A stretch of DNA of 64,000 nucleotides from Streptomyces violaceusniger Tu 4113 (GTDB lineage Bacteria; Actinomycetota; Actinomycetes; Streptomycetales; Streptomycetaceae): positions 7,812,001 through 7,876,000 of the forward strand of contig NC_015957.1 of NCBI RefSeq assembly GCF_000147815.2, given 5' to 3'. Numbering within the stretch: position 1 is the stretch's first letter; each line of letters begins with the position of its first letter. The translations under genes and the position numbers were made by a program. The notes beneath the pieces are model-generated. The model searched no databases. It saw only the letters and a program-made list of their open reading frames with translations, and had not been told where the DNA came from. Shown here one piece after another: positions 33,373 to 41,381 of the stretch.

Positions 33373-34073
33373 GCGACCGTCCGCTTCTCCTCGACGAGAG
33401 TGACGACGCACTCGATGACCTGGTCGAGGGTGAGTTCGGAGGTGTCCACCTCGACCGCGTCGTCCGCCTTGGCGAGCGGCGAGGTCTTACGGCCGGAGTC
33501 CAGGGCGTCCCGCTTGGCCAGCGCGGCCTGGGTGGCGGCCAGGTCGGCGGCCTCCTTACCCTTCAGCTCACCGCTGCGGCGGGCCGCCCGGACCTCCGGG
33601 GAGGCGGTCAGGAAGATCTTGAGGTCGGCGTCCGGGAGGACCGTGGTGCCGATGTCCCGGCCCTCGACCACGATGCCGCGCGGCGCCTCGGCGGCGATGG
33701 TCCGCTGCAGCTCGGTGATCACGGCCCGCACCTCGGGCACCGCGCTGACCGCGCTGACCCGCGAGGTGACCTCCTGGGTGCGGATCGGCCCGGAGACATC
33801 GGTGCCGTCGACGCTGATCGTCGGGGCGGCCGGGTCGATACCGGAGACGATGTGGGGCTTGGCGGCGGCGTCGGCCACGGCCACGGCGTCGTCGACGTCG
33901 ATGCCGTTGGTCACCATCCACCAGGTGATCGCCCGGTACTGGGCGCCGGTGTCCAGGTAGCCCAGGCCCAGCTTGGCGGCGACGGCCTTCGAAGTACTGG
34001 ACTTACCCGTGCCTGCGGGGCCGTCGATCGCGACAATCACTGCTGCCGGGGCGGTCCGGGCGGCGGTTTCCAC
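33369..34073 (-). CDS. cmk: cytidylate kinase
   Basis: 234-aa CMP/dCMP kinase, cytoplasmic, ATP + CMP to ADP + CDP. P-loop DGPAGTGKSSTSKAVA, GLGYLDTGAQYRAITWW, VVEGRDIGTTVLPDADLKIF and the LID-region arginines (ARRSGELKGK) are typical. The GTG at 34073 is chosen because AAAGG lies about 11 nt upstream and the length then fits the family; a GTG at 34085 is too close to that site. Confidence 0.94.
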   Translation of the reverse strand: METAARTAPAAVIVAIDGPAGTGKSSTSKAVAAKLGLGYLDTGAQYRAITWWMVTNGIDVDDAVAVADAAAKPHIVSGIDPAAPTISVDGTDVSGPIRTQEVTSRVSAVSAVPEVRAVITELQRTIAAEAPRGIVVEGRDIGTTVLPDADLKIFLTASPEVRAARRSGELKGKEAADLAATQAALAKRDALDSGRKTSPLAKADDAVEVDTSELTLDQVIECVVTLVEEKRTVA

Positions 34074-34216
34074 GGTGACAGACACCTTTCGTGTGCACGG
34101 GGCTGAGTTGAACGGGCCAGGTGAGCCTCGGACAAGGTTACTGGCTTCCCACGGGCGGCTTCGCACCCTGTGGACGGCCCCGGTCCGCCCGGGGCGCCCA
34201 TCGGTCCGCTCCGCCG

Positions 34217-35302
34217 CTACTGCCGGATGGACCAGCCCCGCTCGCGCAGGGCCTTGGTGAGCCCCGGGGCCGCCGAGGGCTCGACCATCAACTGGATCAG
34301 ACCGGACTGCTGCCCGGTGGCGTGCTCGATCCGGACGTCCTCGATGTTGACCCCCGCCCGGCCCGCGTCGGCGAAGATCCGGGCCAGCTCGCCCGGCTGG
34401 TCGCCGATGAGCACCGTCACGGTCTCATAGACGGCCGAGGCGGCGCCGTGCTTGCCCGGCACCCGCTCGCGCCCGGCGTTGCCCCGGCGCAGCACGTCCT
34501 CGATACCGGCCGTGCCGTCGCCGCGCTTGGCCTCGTCGGCGGACTGGAGCGCGCGCAACGCCCGCACCGTCTCGTCGAGGTCGGAGGCGACGGCGGCGAG
34601 CACATCGGCGACCGGGCCGGGGTTGGCCGAGAGGATGTCGATCCACATGGCGGGGTCGGAGGCCGCGATCCGGGTCACGTCGCGGATGCCCTGCCCGCAC
34701 AGCCTCACCGCCGTCTCATCGGCGTCCTGGAGCCGTGCGGCGACCATGCTGGACAGCAGGTGCGGGGTGTGCGAGACGAGCGCCACCGCCCGGTCGTGGG
34801 CCTCGTCCTCCATCACCACGGGCACGGCCCGGCACAGCGCGACGAGCTCGAGCGCGAGGTTGAGCACCTCGGTGTCGGTGCCGCCGGTGGGTGTGAGCAC
34901 CCAGGGCCGCCCCTCGAAGAGGTCGGCGGTGGCGGCCAGCGGCCCGGAGCGCTCCCGGCCCGCCATCGGATGCGTGCCGATGTAGCGGGTCAGATCGCAG
35001 CCGAGGGCCTCCAGCTCGCGGCGCGGGCCGCCCTTGACGCTCGCGACGTCCAGCACGCCGCGGGCCAGGCCGCGGCGCAGCACATCGGCCACCGTCCCGG
35101 CCACGTACGCCGGGGGCACGGCGACGATCGCCAGGTCCACGGGCCCGTCGGGCTCGCCCTGCGTCCCGGCGCCGAGCGCCTCGGCGGTGCGGGCCTGGTC
35201 CGCGTCATGGTCGGCGAGGTGCACCTGGACCCCGCGGCCGGCCAGGGCCAGCGCGGCGGACGTGCCGATCAGGCCGGTGCCGATGACGAGCGCGGTTCTC
35301 AT
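34217..35302 (-). CDS. tyrA: prephenate dehydrogenase with ACT domain
   Basis: 361-aa NAD-dependent enzyme of tyrosine biosynthesis. Rossmann motif VIGTGLIGTSAALALAG at the N-terminus; catalytic region THPMAGRERSGP with the conserved His; helical dimer domain; C-terminal ACT domain (ETVTVLIGDQPGELARIFAD) which would bind tyrosine for feedback control. The ATG at 35302 overlaps the aroH stop (ATGA), so chorismate mutase and prephenate dehydrogenase, consecutive steps, are made together. Confidence 0.94.
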   Translation of the reverse strand: MRTALVIGTGLIGTSAALALAGRGVQVHLADHDADQARTAEALGAGTQGEPDGPVDLAIVAVPPAYVAGTVADVLRRGLARGVLDVASVKGGPRRELEALGCDLTRYIGTHPMAGRERSGPLAATADLFEGRPWVLTPTGGTDTEVLNLALELVALCRAVPVVMEDEAHDRAVALVSHTPHLLSSMVAARLQDADETAVRLCGQGIRDVTRIAASDPAMWIDILSANPGPVADVLAAVASDLDETVRALRALQSADEAKRGDGTAGIEDVLRRGNAGRERVPGKHGAASAVYETVTVLIGDQPGELARIFADAGRAGVNIEDVRIEHATGQQSGLIQLMVEPSAAPGLTKALRERGWSIRQ

Positions 35303-35661
35303 TGGGCGATGTCCTTGCGGAGTGCGGCGGCGGCGCCGAGGTAGACATGGGCGATCTCGGACTTGGGCAGGGAGGTCTCGACATGCGCCAGGATGCGGAC
35401 GACGCGGGGCATGGCCCCCTCGATGTCCAGCTCCTGGGCGCAGATCAGCGGCACGTCGGTGATGCCGAGCTTGCGGGCGGCGGCCGCGGGGAAGTCGCTG
35501 TGCAGATCGGGGGTGGCGGTGAACCACACGCTGATCAGATCGTCGGGGTCGAGGGCATTGCGCCCCAGGATGGCCGTCAGCAGCGCGGAGACCTGCTCAT
35601 GCATGTGCTCCGGCTCGTCCCGCTCAAGCTGGACTGCCCCGCGGACCGCTCGTACCGCCAC
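35299..35661 (-). CDS. aroH: monofunctional chorismate mutase, AroH class
   Basis: 120-aa trimeric chorismate mutase of the B. subtilis AroH type (chorismate to prephenate). The active-site residues align: Arg7, Glu77, Arg89 and Tyr107 here correspond to Arg7, Glu78, Arg90 and Tyr108 of the Bacillus enzyme. GTG 35661 is preceded by GGGAG. Its stop overlaps tyrA. No terminator separates them. Confidence 0.95.
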   Translation of the reverse strand: MAVRAVRGAVQLERDEPEHMHEQVSALLTAILGRNALDPDDLISVWFTATPDLHSDFPAAAARKLGITDVPLICAQELDIEGAMPRVVRILAHVETSLPKSEIAHVYLGAAAALRKDIAQ

Positions 35662-35852
35662 GTCTCGCTCCCTGTGCGCGCTGTGCCTGTCGTGCGTCGG
35701 GCGCGGCCGCGTCGCCGGCCGCCCTCCCGATCAGCGTAACGAGCGGGTCCGACAGGGTCCCGGGGCGACCGCTGGGCGAGACGCGGCGGGCCGCCACGAC
35801 GGCCGGGGCCGTCAGCGGTCCCGGCCCCCCGGCCTCAGAGGTCCCCCGGCTC

Positions 35853-36953
35853 TCAGAGCTCGACCTCGCGCATCAGCATGCCGACCTCGGTGTTGGTCAT
35901 CCGGCGCAGCCAGCCGGACTTCTGGTCGCCGAGCGCGATCGGCCCGAAGGCCGTCCGCACCAGCTTGTCGACCGGGAAGCCGGCCTCGGCGAGCATCCGC
36001 CGCACGATGTGCTTGCGGCCCTCGTGCAGGGTCACCTCGACCAGATAGTTCTTGCCGGTGTTCTGCACCACACGGAAGTGGTCGGCGCGGGCGTAGCCGT
36101 CCTCCAGCTCGATGCCGCTCTTGAGCCGCTTGCCGAGGTCGCGCGGGAGCGGGCCCTGGATGGCGGCGAGATAGGTCTTCTTCACGCCGTAGCGGGGGTG
36201 GGTGAGGCGGTGGGCCAGCTCACCGTGGTTGGTGAGCAGGATGATGCCCTCGGTCTCGGTGTCGAGCCGGCCGACGTGGAAGAGCCGGGTCTCGCGGTTG
36301 GTCACATAGTCGCCGAGGCACTGGCGGCCGTCGGGGTCCTCCATGGTGGAGACGACACCGGCGGGCTTGTTCAGCGCGAAGAAGAGGTACGACTGGGTGG
36401 CCACGGTCAGCCCGTCGACCTTGATCTCGTCCTTCTCGGGGTCGACGCGCAGCCCCTGCTCGGTCACGATCTTGCCGTTGACCTCGACCCGGGCCTGGTC
36501 GATCAGCTCCTCACAGGCGCGGCGCGAGCCCATCCCGGCGCGGGCGAGGACCTTCTGCAGCCGCTCGCCCTCCACCTCGCCGAAGGTCTTGGGCAGCGCG
36601 ACCCGCGGCTTGTCGTGGCGGGCGCGGTTGCGCTCCTCCATCTGCGCCTCGTACTCGCGCGGACGGGCCGGGGCGTTCGGCTTGCGGCCGCGGCCGCCGA
36701 CGCCCTTGGGGGCACCGCTCTTGGCCGTGCCGCCCTTGGGACCGCCCTTGGGGCCGCCCTGGGAGCCTCCCTTGGGACCCGCCTTGGGGCCGGGGCCCGC
36801 CTGGGGGCCGCCGCCCACGTCGTAGCGGCGCTCCTCGGGGCGGGGGCGGCCGGCGCGCTGCTGCTGCTCGTCGCGTCGGTTCCCCGCGCCCCGGTAGTTG
36901 TTGCCGCCGCTACCGCTGCCGCTGCCCCTGCTGTTCCTGCCGCTGCTTCGCAT
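35853..36953 (-). CDS. rluB: 23S rRNA pseudouridine synthase, RluB type
   Basis: 366-aa RsuA/RluB family enzyme. Residues 1-110 are a disordered, Gly/Pro/Lys/Arg-rich extension with GPKGG repeats, common in actinobacteria. Then an S4 RNA-binding domain (ERLQKVLARAGMGSRRACEELI) and the catalytic domain with the essential Asp in GRLDTETEGIILLTN, KTYLAAIQG and LHEGRKHIVRRML. Its ATG shares one base with the scpB stop (TGATG). The association with scpAB is conserved in Gram-positive bacteria. Confidence 0.93.
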   Translation of the reverse strand: MRSSGRNSRGSGSGSGGNNYRGAGNRRDEQQQRAGRPRPEERRYDVGGGPQAGPGPKAGPKGGSQGGPKGGPKGGTAKSGAPKGVGGRGRKPNAPARPREYEAQMEERNRARHDKPRVALPKTFGEVEGERLQKVLARAGMGSRRACEELIDQARVEVNGKIVTEQGLRVDPEKDEIKVDGLTVATQSYLFFALNKPAGVVSTMEDPDGRQCLGDYVTNRETRLFHVGRLDTETEGIILLTNHGELAHRLTHPRYGVKKTYLAAIQGPLPRDLGKRLKSGIELEDGYARADHFRVVQNTGKNYLVEVTLHEGRKHIVRRMLAEAGFPVDKLVRTAFGPIALGDQKSGWLRRMTNTEVGMLMREVEL

Positions 36954-37633
36954 CAAGTTTCCGTCTGAGAGTGGCCGCTACGGGCTCGGTGTTCTACGTC
37001 GTCGTGCGCGTCATCGCTGTCGATGGCGTCCGGATCGAACGACGGCACGCCCTCCAGGGACTCGCCCTCGACCGCGTCCGCCTCGGGGAGGAACGGTGCG
37101 AGCTCCGGAAGCTCGTCCAGCCCTCGCAGGCCCATCCGCTCCAGAAAGTAGTTCGTCGTCCTGTACAGGATCGCACCTGTTTCGGGTTCCGTGCCCGCCT
37201 CCTCGACCAGTCCCCGCTGCAGGAGGGTCCGCATCACGCCGTCACAGTTGACACCGCGGACGGCCGAGACACGGGAACGGCTGACCGGCTGACGGTACGC
37301 GACCACCGCGAGAGTTTCCAAAGCGGCCTGCGTGAGCCGGGCCTGCTGGCCGTCCAGGACGAAGCCCTCGACGGCGGCGGCGTAGGCCGGGCGCGTGTAG
37401 TAGCGCCAGCCGCCCGCGACCAGCCGCAGCTCGAAGCCCCGGCCCTGCGTCGCGTACTCGTCGGCCAGCTCGCGCAGCGCGTCCGCGACGGCGCGGTGCG
37501 GCCGTGCCAGCACCTTGGCGAGGTGCTCCTCGGTGGCGGGCTCGTCGACGACCATGAGGACGGCCTCCAGGGCGGGCTTGAGGTCCAGCTCGGCGACCTC
37601 GGAGAGCCCGGCGGGTGTCCGCTGCTCGCTCAA
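36953..37633 (-). CDS. scpB: segregation and condensation protein B
   Basis: 226-aa ScpB, the winged-helix kite subunit that binds ScpA and SMC in the condensin complex. Seen: LKPALEAVLMVVDEPATEEHLAKVL, RGFELRLVAGGWRYYTRPAY, ARLTQAALETLAVVAYRQPVSRS and LLQRGLVEEAG, then an acidic tail. The start is TTG 37633, overlapping the scpA stop (TTGA), with GGAGGT 6 nt upstream. Confidence 0.94.
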   Translation of the reverse strand: MSEQRTPAGLSEVAELDLKPALEAVLMVVDEPATEEHLAKVLARPHRAVADALRELADEYATQGRGFELRLVAGGWRYYTRPAYAAAVEGFVLDGQQARLTQAALETLAVVAYRQPVSRSRVSAVRGVNCDGVMRTLLQRGLVEEAGTEPETGAILYRTTNYFLERMGLRGLDELPELAPFLPEADAVEGESLEGVPSFDPDAIDSDDAHDDVEHRARSGHSQTET

Positions 37634-39174
37634 CTCGGTACCTCCTCCTTCTCCTTCTCCGGCTCCGGCGTGGCCGTCTCCTTACGGGGCTCGTCCTGCG
37701 GCTCCGCCTGGGGCTCGTCCTGGGGCTTGGGCTGGGGCTTGGCCTGAGCCTCCTGGTCGAACTCGTCGGTGACCAGCGGCTCCCGCCCCGCCCCGCCCGT
37801 CCAGCGGACCATGAGCGACCCGAGCGCTTCCGGCTGATCGAGCAGGACCGCGCGTTCGCGGTAGAGCTCCAGGAGCGCCAGGAAGCGCGCGACGACCGTA
37901 AGGACGTCGGGAGCGTCCTCGGTGAGCATGCTGAAGGTGGCCTCCCCCAGCTCCCGCAGCCGCGCGACCACCACCTCGGCCTGCTCCCGGACGCTGACCA
38001 GTGGGGCGTGGATGTGGTCGATGTAGACCTGCGGCTTGGGCTTGGCCTGCATCGCCTTGACGGCCAGCTTGGCGAAGCCCTCGGGGCCGATGCTGATGAC
38101 GACGTCGGGGAGCAGCGCGGCGTGGTGCGGCTCCAGGCCGACCGTACGGGGGTAGCGGGCGCTCTCGGCGATCAGCCGGTCGTTGAAGATGTCCGCGATC
38201 TGCTTGTACGCGCGGTACTGGAGCAGCCGCGCGAAGAGCAGGTCGCGCGCCTCCAGCAGCGCCAGGTCCGCCTCGTCCTCGACCTCGGCGGCGGGCAGCA
38301 GCCGGGCCGCCTTGAGGTCCAGCAGGGTCGCCGCGACGACGAGGAACTCGGTGGTCTGGTCGAGGTCCCAGTCCGGCCCCATGGCGCGGATGTAGACCAT
38401 GAACTCGTCGGTGACCTTGGAGAGCGCGACCTCGGTGACGTCCAGCTTGTGCTTGGAAATCAACTGGAGGAGGAGGTCGAAGGGTCCCTCGAAGTTGTCC
38501 AGCCGCACGGTGAACCGATTGCCGCCGTCGTCGGCCTGGACCTCGCCGCCGCGCGCCTCGCCCCGGCCGCTCCCGCCGCTCGCCTCGGTCCCGTCACTCG
38601 CGTCGCTCCCGGCCCCGGCCGCGTCGCCACCGTGCCCGCCCCCGGAGGGCGCCACATCGAGGTCGGCCCGCGCATGCACCGGCTCCGGCTCGCCCCTCGG
38701 CACGGCCTGCTCCTCCGGGGCGGCGGGCTCAGTGGCCGCTGGGACCGGGGCAGTGGGCTCATCGACCCCCGACGGCGGCTCGGGCTCGACGTCCGGCGCA
38801 GTGCTTCGCTCCGGTGCCGCCTCGTCTGCCTCGGGCTCGGCGTCCGCCGCGGCGCGTCCCTCCGGGGCCGCCTCTCCTGCCTCAGGCTCGGCCTCCGGCG
38901 CAACGGTACCCGGTGCCGCCTCGCCTGCCTCCGACACGGCGAACGGCCCAGCAGTGGCCTCGTGCGCCGCCTGAGCGCCCTTCTGCGGCTCTCCGGGCAC
39001 CAGGGGCGACGTGGGCTCGGGCGGCGGCGCCGCGGGGCGCTGGGAGGCCGTCTGTGGGGACGGGGGCGCGGTGGGACGGTCCGAGCCCGCGTCCGTGGGC
39101 GCCGCGCCGGGGCCTCGGCCGAGGGTGCGGCGAGAGGGGCGGGGCGGCGGGGCGGAGTCGTCGTTCGTCGGCAT
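37630..39174 (-). CDS. scpA: segregation and condensation protein A with long disordered N-terminus
   Basis: 514-aa kleisin subunit of the SMC condensin. The ScpA core runs from about residue 221 (FTVRLDNFEGPFDLLLQLI, ISKHKLDVTEVALSKVTDEF, TEFLVVAATLLDLKAARLLP) to about 465. It is preceded by 220 low-complexity residues rich in Pro, Ala, Glu, including imperfect repeats of EAEPEAGEAAPE type, and followed by a Glu/Lys/Pro tail with DEPQAEPQDEP. A typical ScpA is about 250-270 aa. No clear ribosome site for a shorter start was found, so the extension is probably real. Confidence 0.92.
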   Translation of the reverse strand: MPTNDDSAPPPRPSRRTLGRGPGAAPTDAGSDRPTAPPSPQTASQRPAAPPPEPTSPLVPGEPQKGAQAAHEATAGPFAVSEAGEAAPGTVAPEAEPEAGEAAPEGRAAADAEPEADEAAPERSTAPDVEPEPPSGVDEPTAPVPAATEPAAPEEQAVPRGEPEPVHARADLDVAPSGGGHGGDAAGAGSDASDGTEASGGSGRGEARGGEVQADDGGNRFTVRLDNFEGPFDLLLQLISKHKLDVTEVALSKVTDEFMVYIRAMGPDWDLDQTTEFLVVAATLLDLKAARLLPAAEVEDEADLALLEARDLLFARLLQYRAYKQIADIFNDRLIAESARYPRTVGLEPHHAALLPDVVISIGPEGFAKLAVKAMQAKPKPQVYIDHIHAPLVSVREQAEVVVARLRELGEATFSMLTEDAPDVLTVVARFLALLELYRERAVLLDQPEALGSLMVRWTGGAGREPLVTDEFDQEAQAKPQPKPQDEPQAEPQDEPRKETATPEPEKEKEEVPS

Positions 39175-39192
39175 CGCGGTCCAGGGTGCTCA

Positions 39193-39240
39193 GGGCCGGG
39201 CGGGGCAGCCCGTACGACCGGGCAGGCTATCGCCCGGCCC
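39193..39240 (-). terminator. possible terminator between the ParA-partner gene and scpA
   Basis: GGGCCGGGCG (39193-39202) pairs with CGCCCGGCCC (39231-39240), a perfect 10-bp stem with a 28-nt loop, 3 bp beyond the partner gene stop on the minus strand. The large loop makes it weak; it could attenuate rather than stop transcription into scpA. Confidence 0.4.
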
Positions 39241-39242
39241 GG

Positions 39243-39809
39243 TCAACGGCCGCGGAGGCGGCGCACCAGGATGCTCGCGTCGCCGCGCGACTCGAGGTCG
39301 GCGAGGACGACCGCGACCGCCTCGCGGACGATCCGGCCGCGGTCGACGGCGAGCCCGTGCTCACCGCGGAGCACCAGCCGCGCGTGCTCGAGGTCCATCA
39401 GCTCCTCGGCGGAGACATAGACCGTGATCTTCTCGTCGTGGCGCTCGCGCCCGCTGGGCCGACGGTTCGCCGCACGGGCGCGGCGGCGGGCCTGGCCGCT
39501 CTGCTCGGCCGCGGCCGAACCGCCCTGGGGCTGGCGGCCCTTGGGCCGGTCCCCGGCCCCGGGGCGCCGCTCGCCCACCGCGTCCTGGGAGGCCGCCGTC
39601 TCGCGTCCCGTGTGTTCGCCCGAGCCGGACTGCTCACCGTCCGGGCGCTGCTCCTGCCCTTCCCGACGCTCGGCGTCGGGGTCGGCGGCGGGCGGGGGCA
39701 CCCGGGGGCCCTCGCCGTTCGCCTGGCGGCGCCCGGCGGCGGGAGCGGAGGACTGGAGCCCCATCCCTCCCGTGGTGCGGAACAGTTCGTCGGCTCCCGG
39801 CAGACTCAC
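39243..39809 (-). CDS. small basic protein with ribbon-helix-helix-like C-terminus, ParA partner candidate
   Basis: 188 aa. A conserved N-terminal tag (MSLPGADELFRTTGG), a long disordered charged linker, and a C-terminal domain: KITVYVSAEELMDLEHARLVL then GRIVREAVAVVLADLESRG. The beta strand plus two helices look like a ribbon-helix-helix DNA-binding fold. The GTG at 39809 overlaps the parA stop (GTGA). It may be the DNA-binding partner of the ParA-like ATPase, in the way that RHH proteins serve ParA in plasmid systems; this is inference. Confidence 0.68.
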   Translation of the reverse strand: MSLPGADELFRTTGGMGLQSSAPAAGRRQANGEGPRVPPPAADPDAERREGQEQRPDGEQSGSGEHTGRETAASQDAVGERRPGAGDRPKGRQPQGGSAAAEQSGQARRRARAANRRPSGRERHDEKITVYVSAEELMDLEHARLVLRGEHGLAVDRGRIVREAVAVVLADLESRGDASILVRRLRGR

Positions 39810-40972
39810 TCGGCGGGACACCGGGCGAGCACCTCCCTGGCGAGCTGGCGATAGGCGGCGGCACCGACGGAGTTGGACGCGTACGTGGTGATCGGCTCAC
39901 CCGCGACCGTGGTCTCGGGGAAGCGGACCGTGCGGCCGATGACCGTGTGGTAGACGTGATCGTCGAACGCCTCGACCACGCGGGCGAGGACCTCACGGCT
40001 GTGCACGGTGCGCGAGTCGTACATCGTGGCGAGGATGCCGTCCAGCTCCAGGTCGGGGTTGAGCCGCTCCTGGACCTTCTCGATCGTCTCCGTGAGCAAC
40101 GCCACACCGCGCAGCGCGAAGAACTCGCACTCCAGCGGCACGATCACCTTGTGCGCCGCGGTCAGCGCGTTGACGGTGAGCAGACCGAGCGAGGGCTGGC
40201 AGTCGATGACGATGTAGTCGTAGTCGGCCATCAGCGGCTTGAGCGCGCGCTGCAGGGTCGACTCCCGGGCGACCTCGCTCACCAGCTGCACCTCGGCGGC
40301 CGACAAGTCGATATTGCTGGGGAGCAGATCCATGTTGGGCACGGCCGTCTTCAGCAGCACCTCGTCGGCCGACATGCCCCGCTCCATGAGCAGGTTGTAG
40401 ACCGTGAGGTCGAGCTCCATCGGGTTGACCCCGAGGCCGACCGACAGGGCGCCCTGCGGGTCGAAGTCGACGAGCAGCACCCGGCGGCCGTATTCGGCCA
40501 GGGCCGCGCCCAGGTTGATGGTGGAGGTGGTCTTACCGACCCCGCCCTTCTGGTTGCACATCGCGATGATCTTCGCTGGACCGTGATCGGTCAGCGGCCC
40601 CGGGATCGGGAAGTACGGCAGCGGGCGCCCGGTGGGGCCGATCCGCTCGCGGCGCTGGCGGGCAGCGTCGGGTGCGAGCGTGGCCGCGTATTCGGGGTCT
40701 GGCTCGTACTCCGCGTCCGGGTCGTAGAAGTGCCCGTCGGGGAGGTCGTCGTAGTCGGCGAAGCGGGCGGGATCCGTGCCCCCCTGGTCGCCGGCCATGG
40801 CGTTCACGTGATGGCCGTCCATGCTGTGGCTCTGGTGGGCTGTCGTCGGGCTCTGGCGGGTTGCGAAGGTACGGACAGCGACGGAGCCGACAGCCTCGAG
40901 CCCCGAGGGGCCCTGGCCCCGCGCAGCCGGTCCTGGTTGACCACCCCCGGGAGAAAATGTCGACTCATTCAC
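39806..40972 (-). CDS. ParA/Soj-like ATPase with N-terminal extension
   Basis: 388-aa MinD/ParA family ATPase. The deviant Walker A (NQKGGVGKTTSTINLGAAL, residues 140-158), Walker A' (LVDFDPQGALSVGLG) and YDYIVIDCQPSLGLL are intact. Residues 1-130 are a disordered extension with an acidic YDPDAEYEPDPEY stretch. It is not the oriC-linked parAB operon: no parB gene and no GTTTCACGTGAAAC parS site is here. It corresponds by context to the second ParA-like gene near scpAB that I recall as SCO1772. GTG 40972 has AAGGAGG about 11 nt upstream; later in-frame starts are possible. Confidence 0.88.
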   Translation of the reverse strand: MNESTFSPGGGQPGPAARGQGPSGLEAVGSVAVRTFATRQSPTTAHQSHSMDGHHVNAMAGDQGGTDPARFADYDDLPDGHFYDPDAEYEPDPEYAATLAPDAARQRRERIGPTGRPLPYFPIPGPLTDHGPAKIIAMCNQKGGVGKTTSTINLGAALAEYGRRVLLVDFDPQGALSVGLGVNPMELDLTVYNLLMERGMSADEVLLKTAVPNMDLLPSNIDLSAAEVQLVSEVARESTLQRALKPLMADYDYIVIDCQPSLGLLTVNALTAAHKVIVPLECEFFALRGVALLTETIEKVQERLNPDLELDGILATMYDSRTVHSREVLARVVEAFDDHVYHTVIGRTVRFPETTVAGEPITTYASNSVGAAAYRQLAREVLARCPAE

Positions 40973-41334
40973 AAGTCGTCCTACCTCCTTGGTGACCAGG
41001 AAATTTCTCTATAGGTCAGCGTGACACCATGCCGACGGTTGGCGACTCTATGGCGTGTCGGCGGTCCTCAGCAACACAATCCACCGGACACGGCACGATG
41101 TGTCGGCAATCGAACACCCCGATGTCAAGGGCGTGTGAACGGCGCCGCGGGGATTTCACCGCCGCATAAAGCGTCTGAATAGTTGCATTTAGGGCGAGTT
41201 GGCCGAGCCATGGGCCGCCCCCGATACGGGGCACAGCGGACACACCTTCGGCCGGGCCTCATCCTTCGACAAGACCCGGCCGGATGCCCATTGTTGACAT
41301 GTGGTTGACGGTCCGGGTTGACCGTCCGGCAACC
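40973..41334. other. gene-free region between parA-like gene and ald
   Basis: No gene found. Near its left end TATAGA (minus strand, about 41010) may be the parA-like -10, with no clear -35. At 41294-41322 TTGAC occurs three times on the plus strand with 11- and 13-bp steps, but no plus-strand gene follows. The region is less GC-rich than the coding DNA around it. Confidence 0.5.
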
Positions 41335-41372
41335 GGAGTTCACCCGCTCCGGCGGCCGGGCCGGTGAACTCC
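41335..41372 (-). terminator. terminator of ald
   Basis: GGAGTTCACC (41335-41344) pairs with GGTGAACTCC (41363-41372), a perfect 10-bp stem; the 18-nt interior contains a second CCGGCGGCCGG hairpin. It begins 9 bp after the ald stop on the minus strand. Confidence 0.8.
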
Positions 41373-41381
41373 GAGCGTCAT

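Noticed and set aside
40973..41381. parS centromere site for the ParA-like protein.
   Set aside because: No GTTTCACGTGAAAC or near match was found in this gap.
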